Assembly: GCA_019119995.1 (NCBI GenBank)
Contig: DWVY01000016.1
Span: 1-52,751 of the forward strand
Source: Candidatus Mediterraneibacter faecavium
GTDB taxonomy: Bacteria; Bacillota; Clostridia; Lachnospirales; Lachnospiraceae
DNA: 52,751 bases
Direction of reading: 5' to 3'
Positions 24,162 to 31,886 of this stretch are shown piece after piece (within the stretch, counting starts at the first letter, position 1; each line of letters begins with the position of its first letter). The translations under genes and the position numbers were made by a program. A model generated the notes under the pieces. That model did no database searches. It saw only the letters and a program-made list of their open reading frames with translations, and was not told the DNA's origin.

Positions 24162-26708
24162 ATGATGAGCGTAGATACAGGATACAGAGATACAGGATAT
24201 AGAGACACAACAAAAAGCCCGGCGGAGCGGGCACGGGAGCTTTTGGAGGAGCTTACGCTGGAGGAAAAGATGGCGCAGCTTACTTGCATCTTCCCCTTTG
24301 GAGACAGCTTTGACGATATGGAACAGCAGGCGAAAGAAATGCCTTACGGAACAGGTCAGGTGAGCACGCTTGAGATGCGCAGGATCCACACACTGGATGA
24401 AGCGGCGGCGTGGCAGCGGAAGATGCAGAAGACGGTCATGACGCAGAGCCCCCACCACATCCCGGCAATCTTTCATATGGAGGGACTGTGCGGCGGATTC
24501 ATCCAGGAAAGCACCAGCTTTCCGTCAGGGATCGCCCGGGGCTCCGGATGGGATCCCAAGCTGGAGGAGAAGATCGCGCGGACCGTGGCAGAGCAGGAGG
24601 CTGCCTGCGGAATTACCCATATACTTGCCCCCGTGCTTGACATTTCCCGGGATTCCAGAATGGGCAGACAGGGGGAGACTTACGGGGAAGACCCGGCCCT
24701 TGCCGCTGCTCTTGGAGCGGCATATACAAGAGGCGTGCAGACCACACAGGCGGACGGCAGGAAGCCGGAGAGCGTGGCGAAGCATTTTCTCGGATTCCAC
24801 AATTCCCAGGGCGGGATCCACGGAAGCCAGAGCGATACGCCGCCCCGGCTGCTGGAAGAAATCTACGGGAAACCGTTTCAGGCTGCAATCACGGAATCCG
24901 GATTAAAAGGCATCATGCCCTGCTATAATTCCATCGACGGAGAGCCTGCATCCGTCTCTCACCGTCTTTTGACAGAACTTCTGCGGGAGAGGATGGGATT
25001 CGACGGACTGGCTGTCAGCGATTACGGCGGGATCAGCAACGCCCATGAAGTACAGCATATCGGAGAGACCATCGCGGAGACCGGACTTCTCGCTATGGAG
25101 GCGGGGATGGATATGGAGATGCCGAAAGCCGCCGGTTATGGAGAAGAACTAAAGGAAATGTTCCGCAGCGGACAGGCGGATATGGAGCTTCTGGACCGGA
25201 CGGTTCTGGGTGTACTGGAAGCCAAATTCCGCATGGGGCTCTTTGAGCATCCCTTTGCGGCGGACGGGGAGAAACTGCACAGGATCTTCGATAAGACAGA
25301 GGGCGCGGAACTGTCGTTACAGTCCGCAAGGGAGTCCATGATCCTTCTGAAAAACAACGGAGTGCTCCCGCTGTCAGGGAAGATTCGGAAGCTGGCTGTC
25401 ATCGGACCCCACGCAGACTGCGCCCGGAAGTTCTTCGGCGGATATACCCATCTGTGCATGATGGAGTCCGTCTATGCCGTGAAAAGTTCCATCGCAGGAG
25501 TGGAAGACAGCCCGGAGTCGGGACGGCTGGATACGGAACCGGCGAAAGGCGATACACAGACAGGTCAGTCCGGGACATCCGGCGGCGAGGTGCGGTCTGA
25601 CAGCGCGGTGCTGCCCGACGGGGAGCCGGTGGAGTATGTGCAGGGGACGCAGATCCAGTCCGATGAGGCGAAGCTCTTCGACGATATCCTGCGTCTGCAG
25701 AAACCGGAGTGCAGGAGCCTGTTGGAAGAACTTAAAGTGAGAATGCCGGACACGGAGATCCTGCATGCTTACGGCTACCCGGTGGCAGGAGCGGACGAAA
25801 GCGGATTTGAGGAAGCCTTGAAAGCAGTGAAGGAAGCCGATGCGGTGATCCTGACACTGGGAGGAAAGCACGGCACCTGTTCCATGGCGACCATGGGAGA
25901 GGGCGTGGACGCGGCAAATATCAATCTGCCGGAGTGCCAGGATGCGTTTATCCGGGCAGCGGCGGCATATGGAAAGCCTCTGATCGGCGTCCACTTTGAC
26001 GGCAGGCCGATCTCCAGCGATACGGCGGACCGGTATCTGGATGCGATCGTGGAGGCGTGGAGCCCGGCAGAGTCCGGGGCGCAGGCCGTGGCAGACGTCC
26101 TGTTAGGTGCATACAATCCGGGCGGAAAACTTCCCGTATCCGTGGCATATAACGCGGGACAGATCCCGGTCTTTTATAACCATCCTAACGGGTCTGCATG
26201 GCATCAGCAGGAGAGTATCGGATTCGTCAACTATGTGGATCTGCCCCATACGCCGAGATACTGCTTCGGACATGGGCTGTCCTATACACATTTTGTCTAT
26301 ACAGATCTGGATATATCAAGAACAGAAGTGGAGCCGGACGGGGAAGTCAGGATCAGCTGTACGGTAGAAAACGCCGGGGATCTGGCAGGAGACGAGGTGG
26401 TACAGCTTTATCTGCGGGACCGCTTCTCCGGCATGACAAGACCGGTGAAAGAGCTTGCAGGGTTCTGCCGGATCCGCATGGCGCCGAAAGAGAAGATCCG
26501 GGTGACATTTACGGTAAAGGCGGATCAGACGGCGTTCCTTGACAGAGAAATGCGCTGGAAGGTGGAGCATGGGGATATTGACGTGGAGATCGGAAGCTCT
26601 TCCGAGGATATCCGTTTAGAGGGAGCGTTCCGGATCACACAGGACCAGTGGATCAATGGAGCGCAGCGTACATTTTACGCCGCTTTTGAGACGGAAGCGG
26701 AAGGATAG
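24162..26708 (+). CDS. GH3 beta-glycosidase (conventional domain order)
   Basis: This 848-residue protein has the usual GH3 order: TIM barrel (LTLEEKMAQL; ESVAKHFLGF with the KH pair), nucleophile D287 in AVSDYGG, alpha/beta sandwich (MILLKNNGVLPLSG; TLGGKHGTCS) and a fibronectin III-like domain. The N-terminus carries an in-frame 15 bp tandem duplication (24174-24203) encoding DTGYR twice, probably neutral. A Gly/Ser-rich insert lies at about residues 450-490. It is cytoplasmic by lack of signal peptide. It starts 37 bases after GH78; ATG at 24165 is an equally possible start. Beta-glucosidase or beta-xylosidase activity is likely, but the specificity is open. Confidence 0.93.
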   Translation: MMSVDTGYRDTGYRDTTKSPAERARELLEELTLEEKMAQLTCIFPFGDSFDDMEQQAKEMPYGTGQVSTLEMRRIHTLDEAAAWQRKMQKTVMTQSPHHIPAIFHMEGLCGGFIQESTSFPSGIARGSGWDPKLEEKIARTVAEQEAACGITHILAPVLDISRDSRMGRQGETYGEDPALAAALGAAYTRGVQTTQADGRKPESVAKHFLGFHNSQGGIHGSQSDTPPRLLEEIYGKPFQAAITESGLKGIMPCYNSIDGEPASVSHRLLTELLRERMGFDGLAVSDYGGISNAHEVQHIGETIAETGLLAMEAGMDMEMPKAAGYGEELKEMFRSGQADMELLDRTVLGVLEAKFRMGLFEHPFAADGEKLHRIFDKTEGAELSLQSARESMILLKNNGVLPLSGKIRKLAVIGPHADCARKFFGGYTHLCMMESVYAVKSSIAGVEDSPESGRLDTEPAKGDTQTGQSGTSGGEVRSDSAVLPDGEPVEYVQGTQIQSDEAKLFDDILRLQKPECRSLLEELKVRMPDTEILHAYGYPVAGADESGFEEALKAVKEADAVILTLGGKHGTCSMATMGEGVDAANINLPECQDAFIRAAAAYGKPLIGVHFDGRPISSDTADRYLDAIVEAWSPAESGAQAVADVLLGAYNPGGKLPVSVAYNAGQIPVFYNHPNGSAWHQQESIGFVNYVDLPHTPRYCFGHGLSYTHFVYTDLDISRTEVEPDGEVRISCTVENAGDLAGDEVVQLYLRDRFSGMTRPVKELAGFCRIRMAPKEKIRVTFTVKADQTAFLDREMRWKVEHGDIDVEIGSSSEDIRLEGAFRITQDQWINGAQRTFYAAFETEAEG

Positions 26709-26763
26709 AAGAAAGACAGGAGAAGGCCTGCCGGCCCTATGCCGGCGGACGGAAGGAGCAGAT

Positions 26764-29322
26764 ATGGACAGAAAGTTGATTGCGAGAAAGATTGCGGAGG
26801 AATCTATCGTACTGCTGAAAAATGACGGTCATCTTCTGCCCTTTGACGAGGGGAAGATGATTGCCTTTTTCGGAAGGACGCAGATCGGCACGCTGTATTC
26901 CGGGAACGGGTCCGGCGGCGCCAATGTGGCGGGCTGCGGCACGATCCTGGAAGAGTGCGAGAAGTGCGGGCTTACTGCGGAGCCTCTGCTGAAAGGCTTT
27001 TATCAATATAAAGCAGAGACCGAGCCGGTGACGGAACAGGATGAATTTGACTGGACAAAGGTCAGCGAGATGGTCAACAGCGGGATCATGTACGAGATCT
27101 TCGGGAAGTACCGCCCGCCCCTTGAAGAGTATGAGGTGCCGGGCACACTGATCTATCAGGCGGCGGAGAAAACAGATACCGCGGTGCTTGTCATCGGCAG
27201 GAATTCCGGCGGGGAAGAGTGCGACCGGCATCTCACGGAAGACTATTACCTGACAGAAACCGAAGAAAAGCTGGTGAAAGAGGTGTGCACCCATTTTGCA
27301 GATGTGGCGGTCATCCTCAATGTAAACGGTCTGATCGATCTGTCGTGGATCGGGAAATATCCGGAGATCAGAAGCCTGATTTTTTTAGGAATTCCCGGAG
27401 AAGAGGGAGCTGCCGCGCTGGCGGAGATCCTGACCGGACAGGTGAACCCTTCGGGGAAAATGGCAGTGACCGTGGCGGAGCATTACGAAGATTACCCGTC
27501 GGCAAAATATTTTTCATGGGACAAAGAACATCTGGATCAGATTGCAGACTACGAAACATACGGGCTTTCGCCGGAAGAAAATGGGAGCAGGGGATTTGCA
27601 AAAAGCCCGGTGACTTTGTACTGGGAGGATATCTATGCAGGCTACCGGTATTTTGACACCTTTGGGAAACCTGTCCTCTACCCCTTTGGCTTCGGTCTTT
27701 CTTATACCTCTTTTGAGATCAGTGCTTCCGGGATGAAGAAGACCGCTGACGGCATAGAGGTGACAGCCAGAGTCAAGAATACCGGGGACAGAGCGGGAAA
27801 GGAAGTCGTCCAGATCTATCTGTCCGCATATGGGCAGGAGAATGAAAGAGGTCAGAAAAATGATGGCTGGCAGACGAATACGATAGAACGCCCGTACCAG
27901 GAGCTGAAAGGATTTGAAAAGACGTCCTTGCTGGCTCCGGGCAGAGCAGAGAGTCTAAGAATCCTCATCCCGTGGCGGGAACTGGCTGCCTATGATGAGA
28001 AGCGGGCGTCGTGGGTGATCGATGAGGGGGCATATCTTCTGCGGGTGGGAAACTCATCTGCAGATACCTCTCCGGCAGGGATGATCTGTGCGGATGAAAC
28101 GATCCTTGTGGAACAGTGTGCGAACCGTCTGGGCATTGCGGAGTGCAACAGAGGGAAAGTGGAGTTCCTGACAAGGAAAGGACAGAGGACAGGGCATAGA
28201 GCAGAGCTGAAGGGAACGCAGGCAGCGGCGGATACTCGAGAAATGAGTGAAAGGTCCGTGCTTCATATCACGTCAGAGGATATCTGTGAGAAATGGGAAA
28301 GCATCCGTGCCAAAAAAGAGAACTCAGCTGACGGGAAGAAGCAGTTGTCGGAGACGGAATACAGAGAGAAGTTTTCAGATCTGTCGATCGAAGAACTCTC
28401 TGCCCTCTGTGTGGGTTACGGTCCGGGAACACCTTTTGCGGCGGTGGGCGACCGCAGCGATCCGTCCACGATCTTCGACGCAGACGGGAATTCGCTGACG
28501 ACCAACAGCCACCCCACCGGCTATCCGGGGTACGTTTCTCCGGCGATCGAGAGAAAGGGGATCAGATCCGTCTTCTACAAAGACGGCCCTGCGGGAACCG
28601 GCGGCATCGCGTGGGCCACGGAGATGCTTATTGCCTGCTCTTTCGACCGGAGAGTGTGGCGGATGTTCGGCGACGCAGCGGGAGCGGAGTGCGAGGAACA
28701 GCAGGTGAACGTATGGCTTGCCCCGGCGGTGAACCTGCACCGGAATCCTCTGTGCGGCAGGAACTTTGAATACTTCTCCGAAGACCCGTACCTGACCGGC
28801 GTATGCGCCTGCGAGATTGCAAAAGGAGTGCAGGAAGGCCGTCCGGTCATCGTGTGTCCGAAGCATTTCGCGGTCAATGAGCAGGAGACGTTCCGCAGGG
28901 GAAATGCAGGGAAACATGTGGACGCCGTTGACTCCATACTGACAGAGCGCTCGGCGAGGGAACTTTACCTGAAGCCTTTTGAAATGCTGGTGAGAGAAGC
29001 GCATATCGCCTGTATCATGACGTCCTTTAACAAGATCAACGGCGTCTTCGCCGGGGGCAGCAAGGATCTGTGTACCCATATCCTGCGGGAAGAATGGGGA
29101 TTTGAAGGCGCTGTGGTGACAGACTGGGGCGATATGGACGTCGTGGTGGACGGAGCCAACGCCGTGGCGGCGGGAAATGATATCGTTATGCCGGGCGGAC
29201 CGCCGGTGATCCGCCAGATACTGAAAGGATATGAGGAAGGAAGAGTGACGAGAGAACAGATGGAGACGGCAGCAGGGCATCTGTTGAGTATGCTGCGCAG
29301 GATTCAGGGACAGGAGATGTAA
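26764..29322 (+). CDS. GH3 beta-glycosidase, circularly permuted
   Basis: In this 852-residue protein the GH3 domains come in swapped order. The alpha/beta sandwich is first (ESIVLLKNDGHLLPFD at about 11-26), then the fibronectin III-like domain (GKEVVQIYL), then the TIM barrel last, with WLAPAVNLHRNPLCGRNFEY, CPKHFAVNEQE and nucleophile D787 in VVTDWGD. Permuted GH3 enzymes are known in rumen and gut Clostridia (for example from Ruminococcus albus). The start at 26764 follows GGAAGGAG; the open frame to 26656 overlaps the previous gene and lacks homology. It completes the symporter-GH78-GH3-GH3 operon. Confidence 0.93.
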   Translation: MDRKLIARKIAEESIVLLKNDGHLLPFDEGKMIAFFGRTQIGTLYSGNGSGGANVAGCGTILEECEKCGLTAEPLLKGFYQYKAETEPVTEQDEFDWTKVSEMVNSGIMYEIFGKYRPPLEEYEVPGTLIYQAAEKTDTAVLVIGRNSGGEECDRHLTEDYYLTETEEKLVKEVCTHFADVAVILNVNGLIDLSWIGKYPEIRSLIFLGIPGEEGAAALAEILTGQVNPSGKMAVTVAEHYEDYPSAKYFSWDKEHLDQIADYETYGLSPEENGSRGFAKSPVTLYWEDIYAGYRYFDTFGKPVLYPFGFGLSYTSFEISASGMKKTADGIEVTARVKNTGDRAGKEVVQIYLSAYGQENERGQKNDGWQTNTIERPYQELKGFEKTSLLAPGRAESLRILIPWRELAAYDEKRASWVIDEGAYLLRVGNSSADTSPAGMICADETILVEQCANRLGIAECNRGKVEFLTRKGQRTGHRAELKGTQAAADTREMSERSVLHITSEDICEKWESIRAKKENSADGKKQLSETEYREKFSDLSIEELSALCVGYGPGTPFAAVGDRSDPSTIFDADGNSLTTNSHPTGYPGYVSPAIERKGIRSVFYKDGPAGTGGIAWATEMLIACSFDRRVWRMFGDAAGAECEEQQVNVWLAPAVNLHRNPLCGRNFEYFSEDPYLTGVCACEIAKGVQEGRPVIVCPKHFAVNEQETFRRGNAGKHVDAVDSILTERSARELYLKPFEMLVREAHIACIMTSFNKINGVFAGGSKDLCTHILREEWGFEGAVVTDWGDMDVVVDGANAVAAGNDIVMPGGPPVIRQILKGYEEGRVTREQMETAAGHLLSMLRRIQGQEM

Positions 29323-29327
29323 AAAAT

Positions 29328-29468
29328 ATGGGAGAAAAAATCTATAAAACAGTTGAGAATTCAGGCGTTATGAATGTCGTAGCCGGAGTGTTTGCGATCG
29401 CTGTGGGAGTATCAGCCCTGGTGAGCGGGATCCGTTTACTGATCACCCGGAGAAAACTGCTTTTTTAA
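29328..29468 (+). CDS. 46-residue single-pass membrane peptide
   Basis: A 46-codon frame starts 5 bases after the GH3 stop, with GGAG about 12 bases before the ATG. The peptide has a short polar N-terminus (MGEKIYKTVENSG), one hydrophobic helix of about 24 residues with Gly and Ala, and a basic end (ITRRKLLF) that predicts the C-terminus inside. I recall similar short peptides of the form M.EKIYKT....N.V.G...I..G...G.......LL..K in Lachnospiraceae, so I think it is a real conserved gene. Its position implies co-expression with the glycosidases. Function unknown. Confidence 0.65.
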   Translation: MGEKIYKTVENSGVMNVVAGVFAIAVGVSALVSGIRLLITRRKLLF

Positions 29469-29486
29469 GGAGACTGCGAGAAATTT

Positions 29487-29541
29487 TTACATTTACTCTT
29501 ATAAGACTGCTATTTAAAACCGGTAATAAAAGAGATATCGT
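29487..29541 (+). promoter_or_regulatory. Degenerate AraC-type site before the GH35/42-like gene
   Basis: TTACATT at 29487 and CTGCTAT at 29507 keep the 20 bp period, and the following TTTAAAAC matches the site at 14270. TATCGT at 29536 is a weak -10 candidate. Weak on its own; supported only by the other sites. Confidence 0.3.
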
Positions 29542-29570
29542 CGAAGAAAATTCAAAAGGAAGGATTCAAG

Positions 29571-31157
29571 ATGAACAGAATTGCAGAAGTAAAAATAGAG
29601 AGAGGAATCCCGACTCTGTATGTAGATGGGCAGCCTTTCCAGGCGTTTACAGGGGAGGTGCATAATTCCGCCGCCTACGACCCGGACCGGATGGAGACGG
29701 AGATCTGGCAGAAGATGGATCAGAGCCATCTGAATACGCTGATCGTGCCGGTGTACTGGGAGACGCTGGAGCCGGAAGATGGGAGATTTAATTTTGAACT
29801 TGTGGATTCGCTTCTGGAGCAGGCTGCCAGATATGGAAAGAAGCTGATCCTGCTCTGGTTCGGTCTCTGGAAGAACGCGGAGTCGGCTTATGTGCCGGCA
29901 TGGATGAAGCAGGACAGCAAAACGTATTTCCGTGCGGAAATGTACGGCGGGGAGAGGTTAAATACGATTTCTCCTCTGTGCCAGGAGGCGGTGGGGAGAG
30001 ACGCCGCCGCATTTTCCCGTCTGATGAGGTATCTGAGGGAGAACGATAAGAATTCATCAGTCATCATGATCCAGGTGGAAAATGAAGTGGGACTGCTGGG
30101 GACAGAGCGGGATTATTGCAGGCAGGCGGAAGAGGCGTTTACAGGAAATGTGCCGGATAAACTGCTGGATGCAGCTGTAAAATCCGGGGAAATCCATGCC
30201 GGAAAAGTCCGCGACGGAGAAACAGCACTTCCTGAAAAAGCAGACTGGGCAGCAGTATTCGGGGAAGACGCGGGAGAAATCTTCTCCGCATGGTATTTTG
30301 CAACTGCTATGGAGAGGATAGCATCAGCCGGAAGGAAAGAGTATCCTTTGCCGTGCTATGCCAATGTGTGGCTGAAGCAGTTCCCGTGGTATGCAGGTTC
30401 TTACCCGTCGGGAGGGCCGGTGGAGGATATGCTTTGGGTGTGGAAAGCGGCGGCGCCGTCACTGTTTACGGTCGCTCCGGACATCTACGTACCTTATGTG
30501 CCGGAAATCATGGAGAAGTATACCCGCCCGGATAATCCCCTTGTGATCCCGGAGGTGCGAAAAGACGCTGTCACAGCGTCCTACGCTCTGTATGCTTACC
30601 TGAACTGCCATGCCCTGTGCTATGCTCCGTTCGGGATTGAAGACCTGTGGCAGGAGGAACCCGATGTGATCCCGAAGGAAGTGACAGAAGCGCTGAATAT
30701 AGACCCGCTTTCTTTTGATATGACAGGAACGAAAGAGACGCTAGGAGAAGTATACCGGCTCCTTGACGAGATACGACCTTTGTATCTTAAGTACAGGGGA
30801 ACGCCGCATCTGAAGTGCTTCCTAAAAAAGTCGGAAGGAGAGCAGGGCTGTTACCTGAAATTTAAGTCTTACGATATGGAAATCCGGTATCTGCCGCAGC
30901 AGAGCGGAATGCCGGCGGCAGCAGGGGCAGTGTTCGAGCTGGATGACAACAATTTCCTGATCGTGGGGATGATGTGCAATGTGAATGTTCATACAAAACC
31001 GGGCGACCACAGGAAGGCGGATTTCATCAGAAAAGAAGCGGGAACATACCGTGACGGACAGTGGATATGCAGACAGAGACAGAACGGCGATGAAAAGATC
31101 GTGACCATGCTGTATGATATGCCGGGATGCGTGAGGATGGAAATGTTTAAGTATTAG
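29571..31157 (+). CDS. GH35/GH42-like glycoside hydrolase with DUF5597-type C-terminus
   Basis: This 528-residue protein has an N-terminal clan GH-A barrel resembling GH35/GH42 beta-galactosidases: FTGEVHNSAAYDPDR, NTLIVPVYWETLEPEDGRFN, acid/base E172 in IQVENEVG, nucleophile E328 in VIPEVR. The last ~150 residues form a beta-rich domain of the DUF5597 kind. Without a signal peptide it should be cytoplasmic. Beta-galactosidase is the usual label, but related groups act on other beta-glycosides. AAGGAAGG precedes the start, and a strong terminator follows the stop. Confidence 0.85.
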   Translation: MNRIAEVKIERGIPTLYVDGQPFQAFTGEVHNSAAYDPDRMETEIWQKMDQSHLNTLIVPVYWETLEPEDGRFNFELVDSLLEQAARYGKKLILLWFGLWKNAESAYVPAWMKQDSKTYFRAEMYGGERLNTISPLCQEAVGRDAAAFSRLMRYLRENDKNSSVIMIQVENEVGLLGTERDYCRQAEEAFTGNVPDKLLDAAVKSGEIHAGKVRDGETALPEKADWAAVFGEDAGEIFSAWYFATAMERIASAGRKEYPLPCYANVWLKQFPWYAGSYPSGGPVEDMLWVWKAAAPSLFTVAPDIYVPYVPEIMEKYTRPDNPLVIPEVRKDAVTASYALYAYLNCHALCYAPFGIEDLWQEEPDVIPKEVTEALNIDPLSFDMTGTKETLGEVYRLLDEIRPLYLKYRGTPHLKCFLKKSEGEQGCYLKFKSYDMEIRYLPQQSGMPAAAGAVFELDDNNFLIVGMMCNVNVHTKPGDHRKADFIRKEAGTYRDGQWICRQRQNGDEKIVTMLYDMPGCVRMEMFKY

Positions 31158-31165
31158 ATTCAGCG

Positions 31166-31194
31166 AAAAAGCGCGGCATCAGTCCGCGCTTTTT
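31166..31194. terminator. Bidirectional intrinsic terminator
   Basis: AAAAAGCGCGG at 31166-31176 pairs with CCGCGCTTTTT at 31184-31194. It ends the 29571-31157 transcript and overlaps the 3' end of the minus-strand DUF3791-like remnant. Confidence 0.85.
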
Positions 31195-31413
31195 CTGCTA
31201 TCGTTTTTTTCTTTATACTCAAAAATCAGTTCTTCCGTCAGATATTCATCGCTCATACAGTGCAGGTCAGATACCCCTTCACTGATCAGGCGGTAAAGGG
31301 TCGAGTGATAGAAGAAACTCAGAGCATCGTCCAATGAGAGATGTTGCTTTTTGGAAAACAGTTCAATGATCCGTGCGTATTTTTTTTTGCAGTAAGATAG
31401 GATTGGCAGTCAA
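31179..31413 (-). pseudogene. DUF3791-like gene frameshifted in a poly-A run
   Basis: Read on the minus strand from a TTG start at 31413 (AAGGGAG 8 bases upstream), the protein begins with T-A-N-P-I-L-L-Q-K-K, then frame is lost in a run of nine A residues (31388-31380). Removing one A restores the reading frame: YARIIELFSKKQHLSLDDAL, SFFYHSTLYRLISEG, VSDLHCMSDEYLTEELI, to TGA at 31179. This is the family with the FYHS..Y.LISEG.SD.HCMSD pattern, which I know as the third gene of a DUF3791-DUF3990-DUF3791-like locus. It starts 25 bases after the partner gene. The frameshift may be real, phase-variable or a sequencing error. Confidence 0.7.
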
Positions 31414-31438
31414 ATCTGTTCACTCCCTTCATAAACGA

Positions 31439-31678
31439 TCATACCCGGATCCCCCTTTCTTTCATCAGGCTGATAATGTCATCTACGATATAGTCTTTGC
31501 TTTGGGTGTGCAGTATCTCGTATTCCGGTATGATGTAGCTGTTCAGGATATTGCTTTTTCCCGTCAGTGCCCGATAAATATCCTCGGCATTCTTACCTAG
31601 TCTGATCGCGATATTTTCAATACAGAAAACGGCAAATTCCAGTTCGTCCGCATTTTTTATGACGGCATTATCCAACAT
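31439..31678 (-). CDS. DUF3791-family small protein
   Basis: This 79-residue protein reads DELEFAVFCIENIAIRLG, then DIYRALTGKSNILNSYIIP and EILHTQSKDYIVDDIISLM, which I recognise as DUF3791. Such genes usually sit beside a DUF3990 gene, a putative toxin, and are thought to be its partner. That toxin gene is missing here: only 25 bases separate this gene from the next family member. I set the start at 31678; the open frame runs to a TTG at 31741, but that TTG is part of a -35 box (TTGATT-17-TATAAT). Confidence 0.75.
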   Translation of the reverse strand: MLDNAVIKNADELEFAVFCIENIAIRLGKNAEDIYRALTGKSNILNSYIIPEYEILHTQSKDYIVDDIISLMKERGIRV

Positions 31679-31712
31679 AGATGTGATACATCCGTTAATT
31701 GACTTCCTGTTT

Positions 31713-31741
31713 ATTATATATTGTAAGTTTGTCCGAATCAA
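31713..31741 (-). promoter_or_regulatory. Promoter of the DUF3791 gene pair
   Basis: On the minus strand TTGATT (31741-31736), exactly 17 bp, then TATAAT (31718-31713). The start site near 31706 leaves a leader of about 28 bases to the ATG at 31678. Confidence 0.7.
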
Positions 31742-31751
31742 TAACTCTCAA

Positions 31752-31804
31752 TTACAATTTTTTGTTTGTATTTACAATACAAAACAGATCCATGGCAGTA
31801 GAGT
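31752..31804 (+). promoter_or_regulatory. AraC-type site and promoter of the GH2-GH43 operon
   Basis: TTACAAT at 31752 and TTACAAT at 31772 form a perfect direct repeat of 20 bp period; TAGAGT at 31799-31804 starts 27 bp after the second half-site. Poor -10 and no proper -35 fit an activator-dependent promoter. Confidence 0.6.
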
Positions 31805-31886
31805 AATGATATCGCAGGAAATCTGAAAACAGTGTTGCAGCCGCACATTGACGTATGATCGGATGTGCGGCGTATAAGGAGGAAAA

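Noticed and set aside
24174..24203. CRISPR-like or functional repeat at the start of the first GH3
   Set aside because: It is only two 15 bp units in frame inside the coding region; a simple duplication.
28375..29280. A 301-residue frame opposite the permuted GH3
   Set aside because: Antisense to the GH3 barrel containing the nucleophile; no promoter or ribosome site.
31679..31741. Longer N-terminus for the DUF3791 protein from a TTG at 31741
   Set aside because: The TTG is the first part of a -35 box (TTGATT-17-TATAAT); transcription would begin downstream of it.
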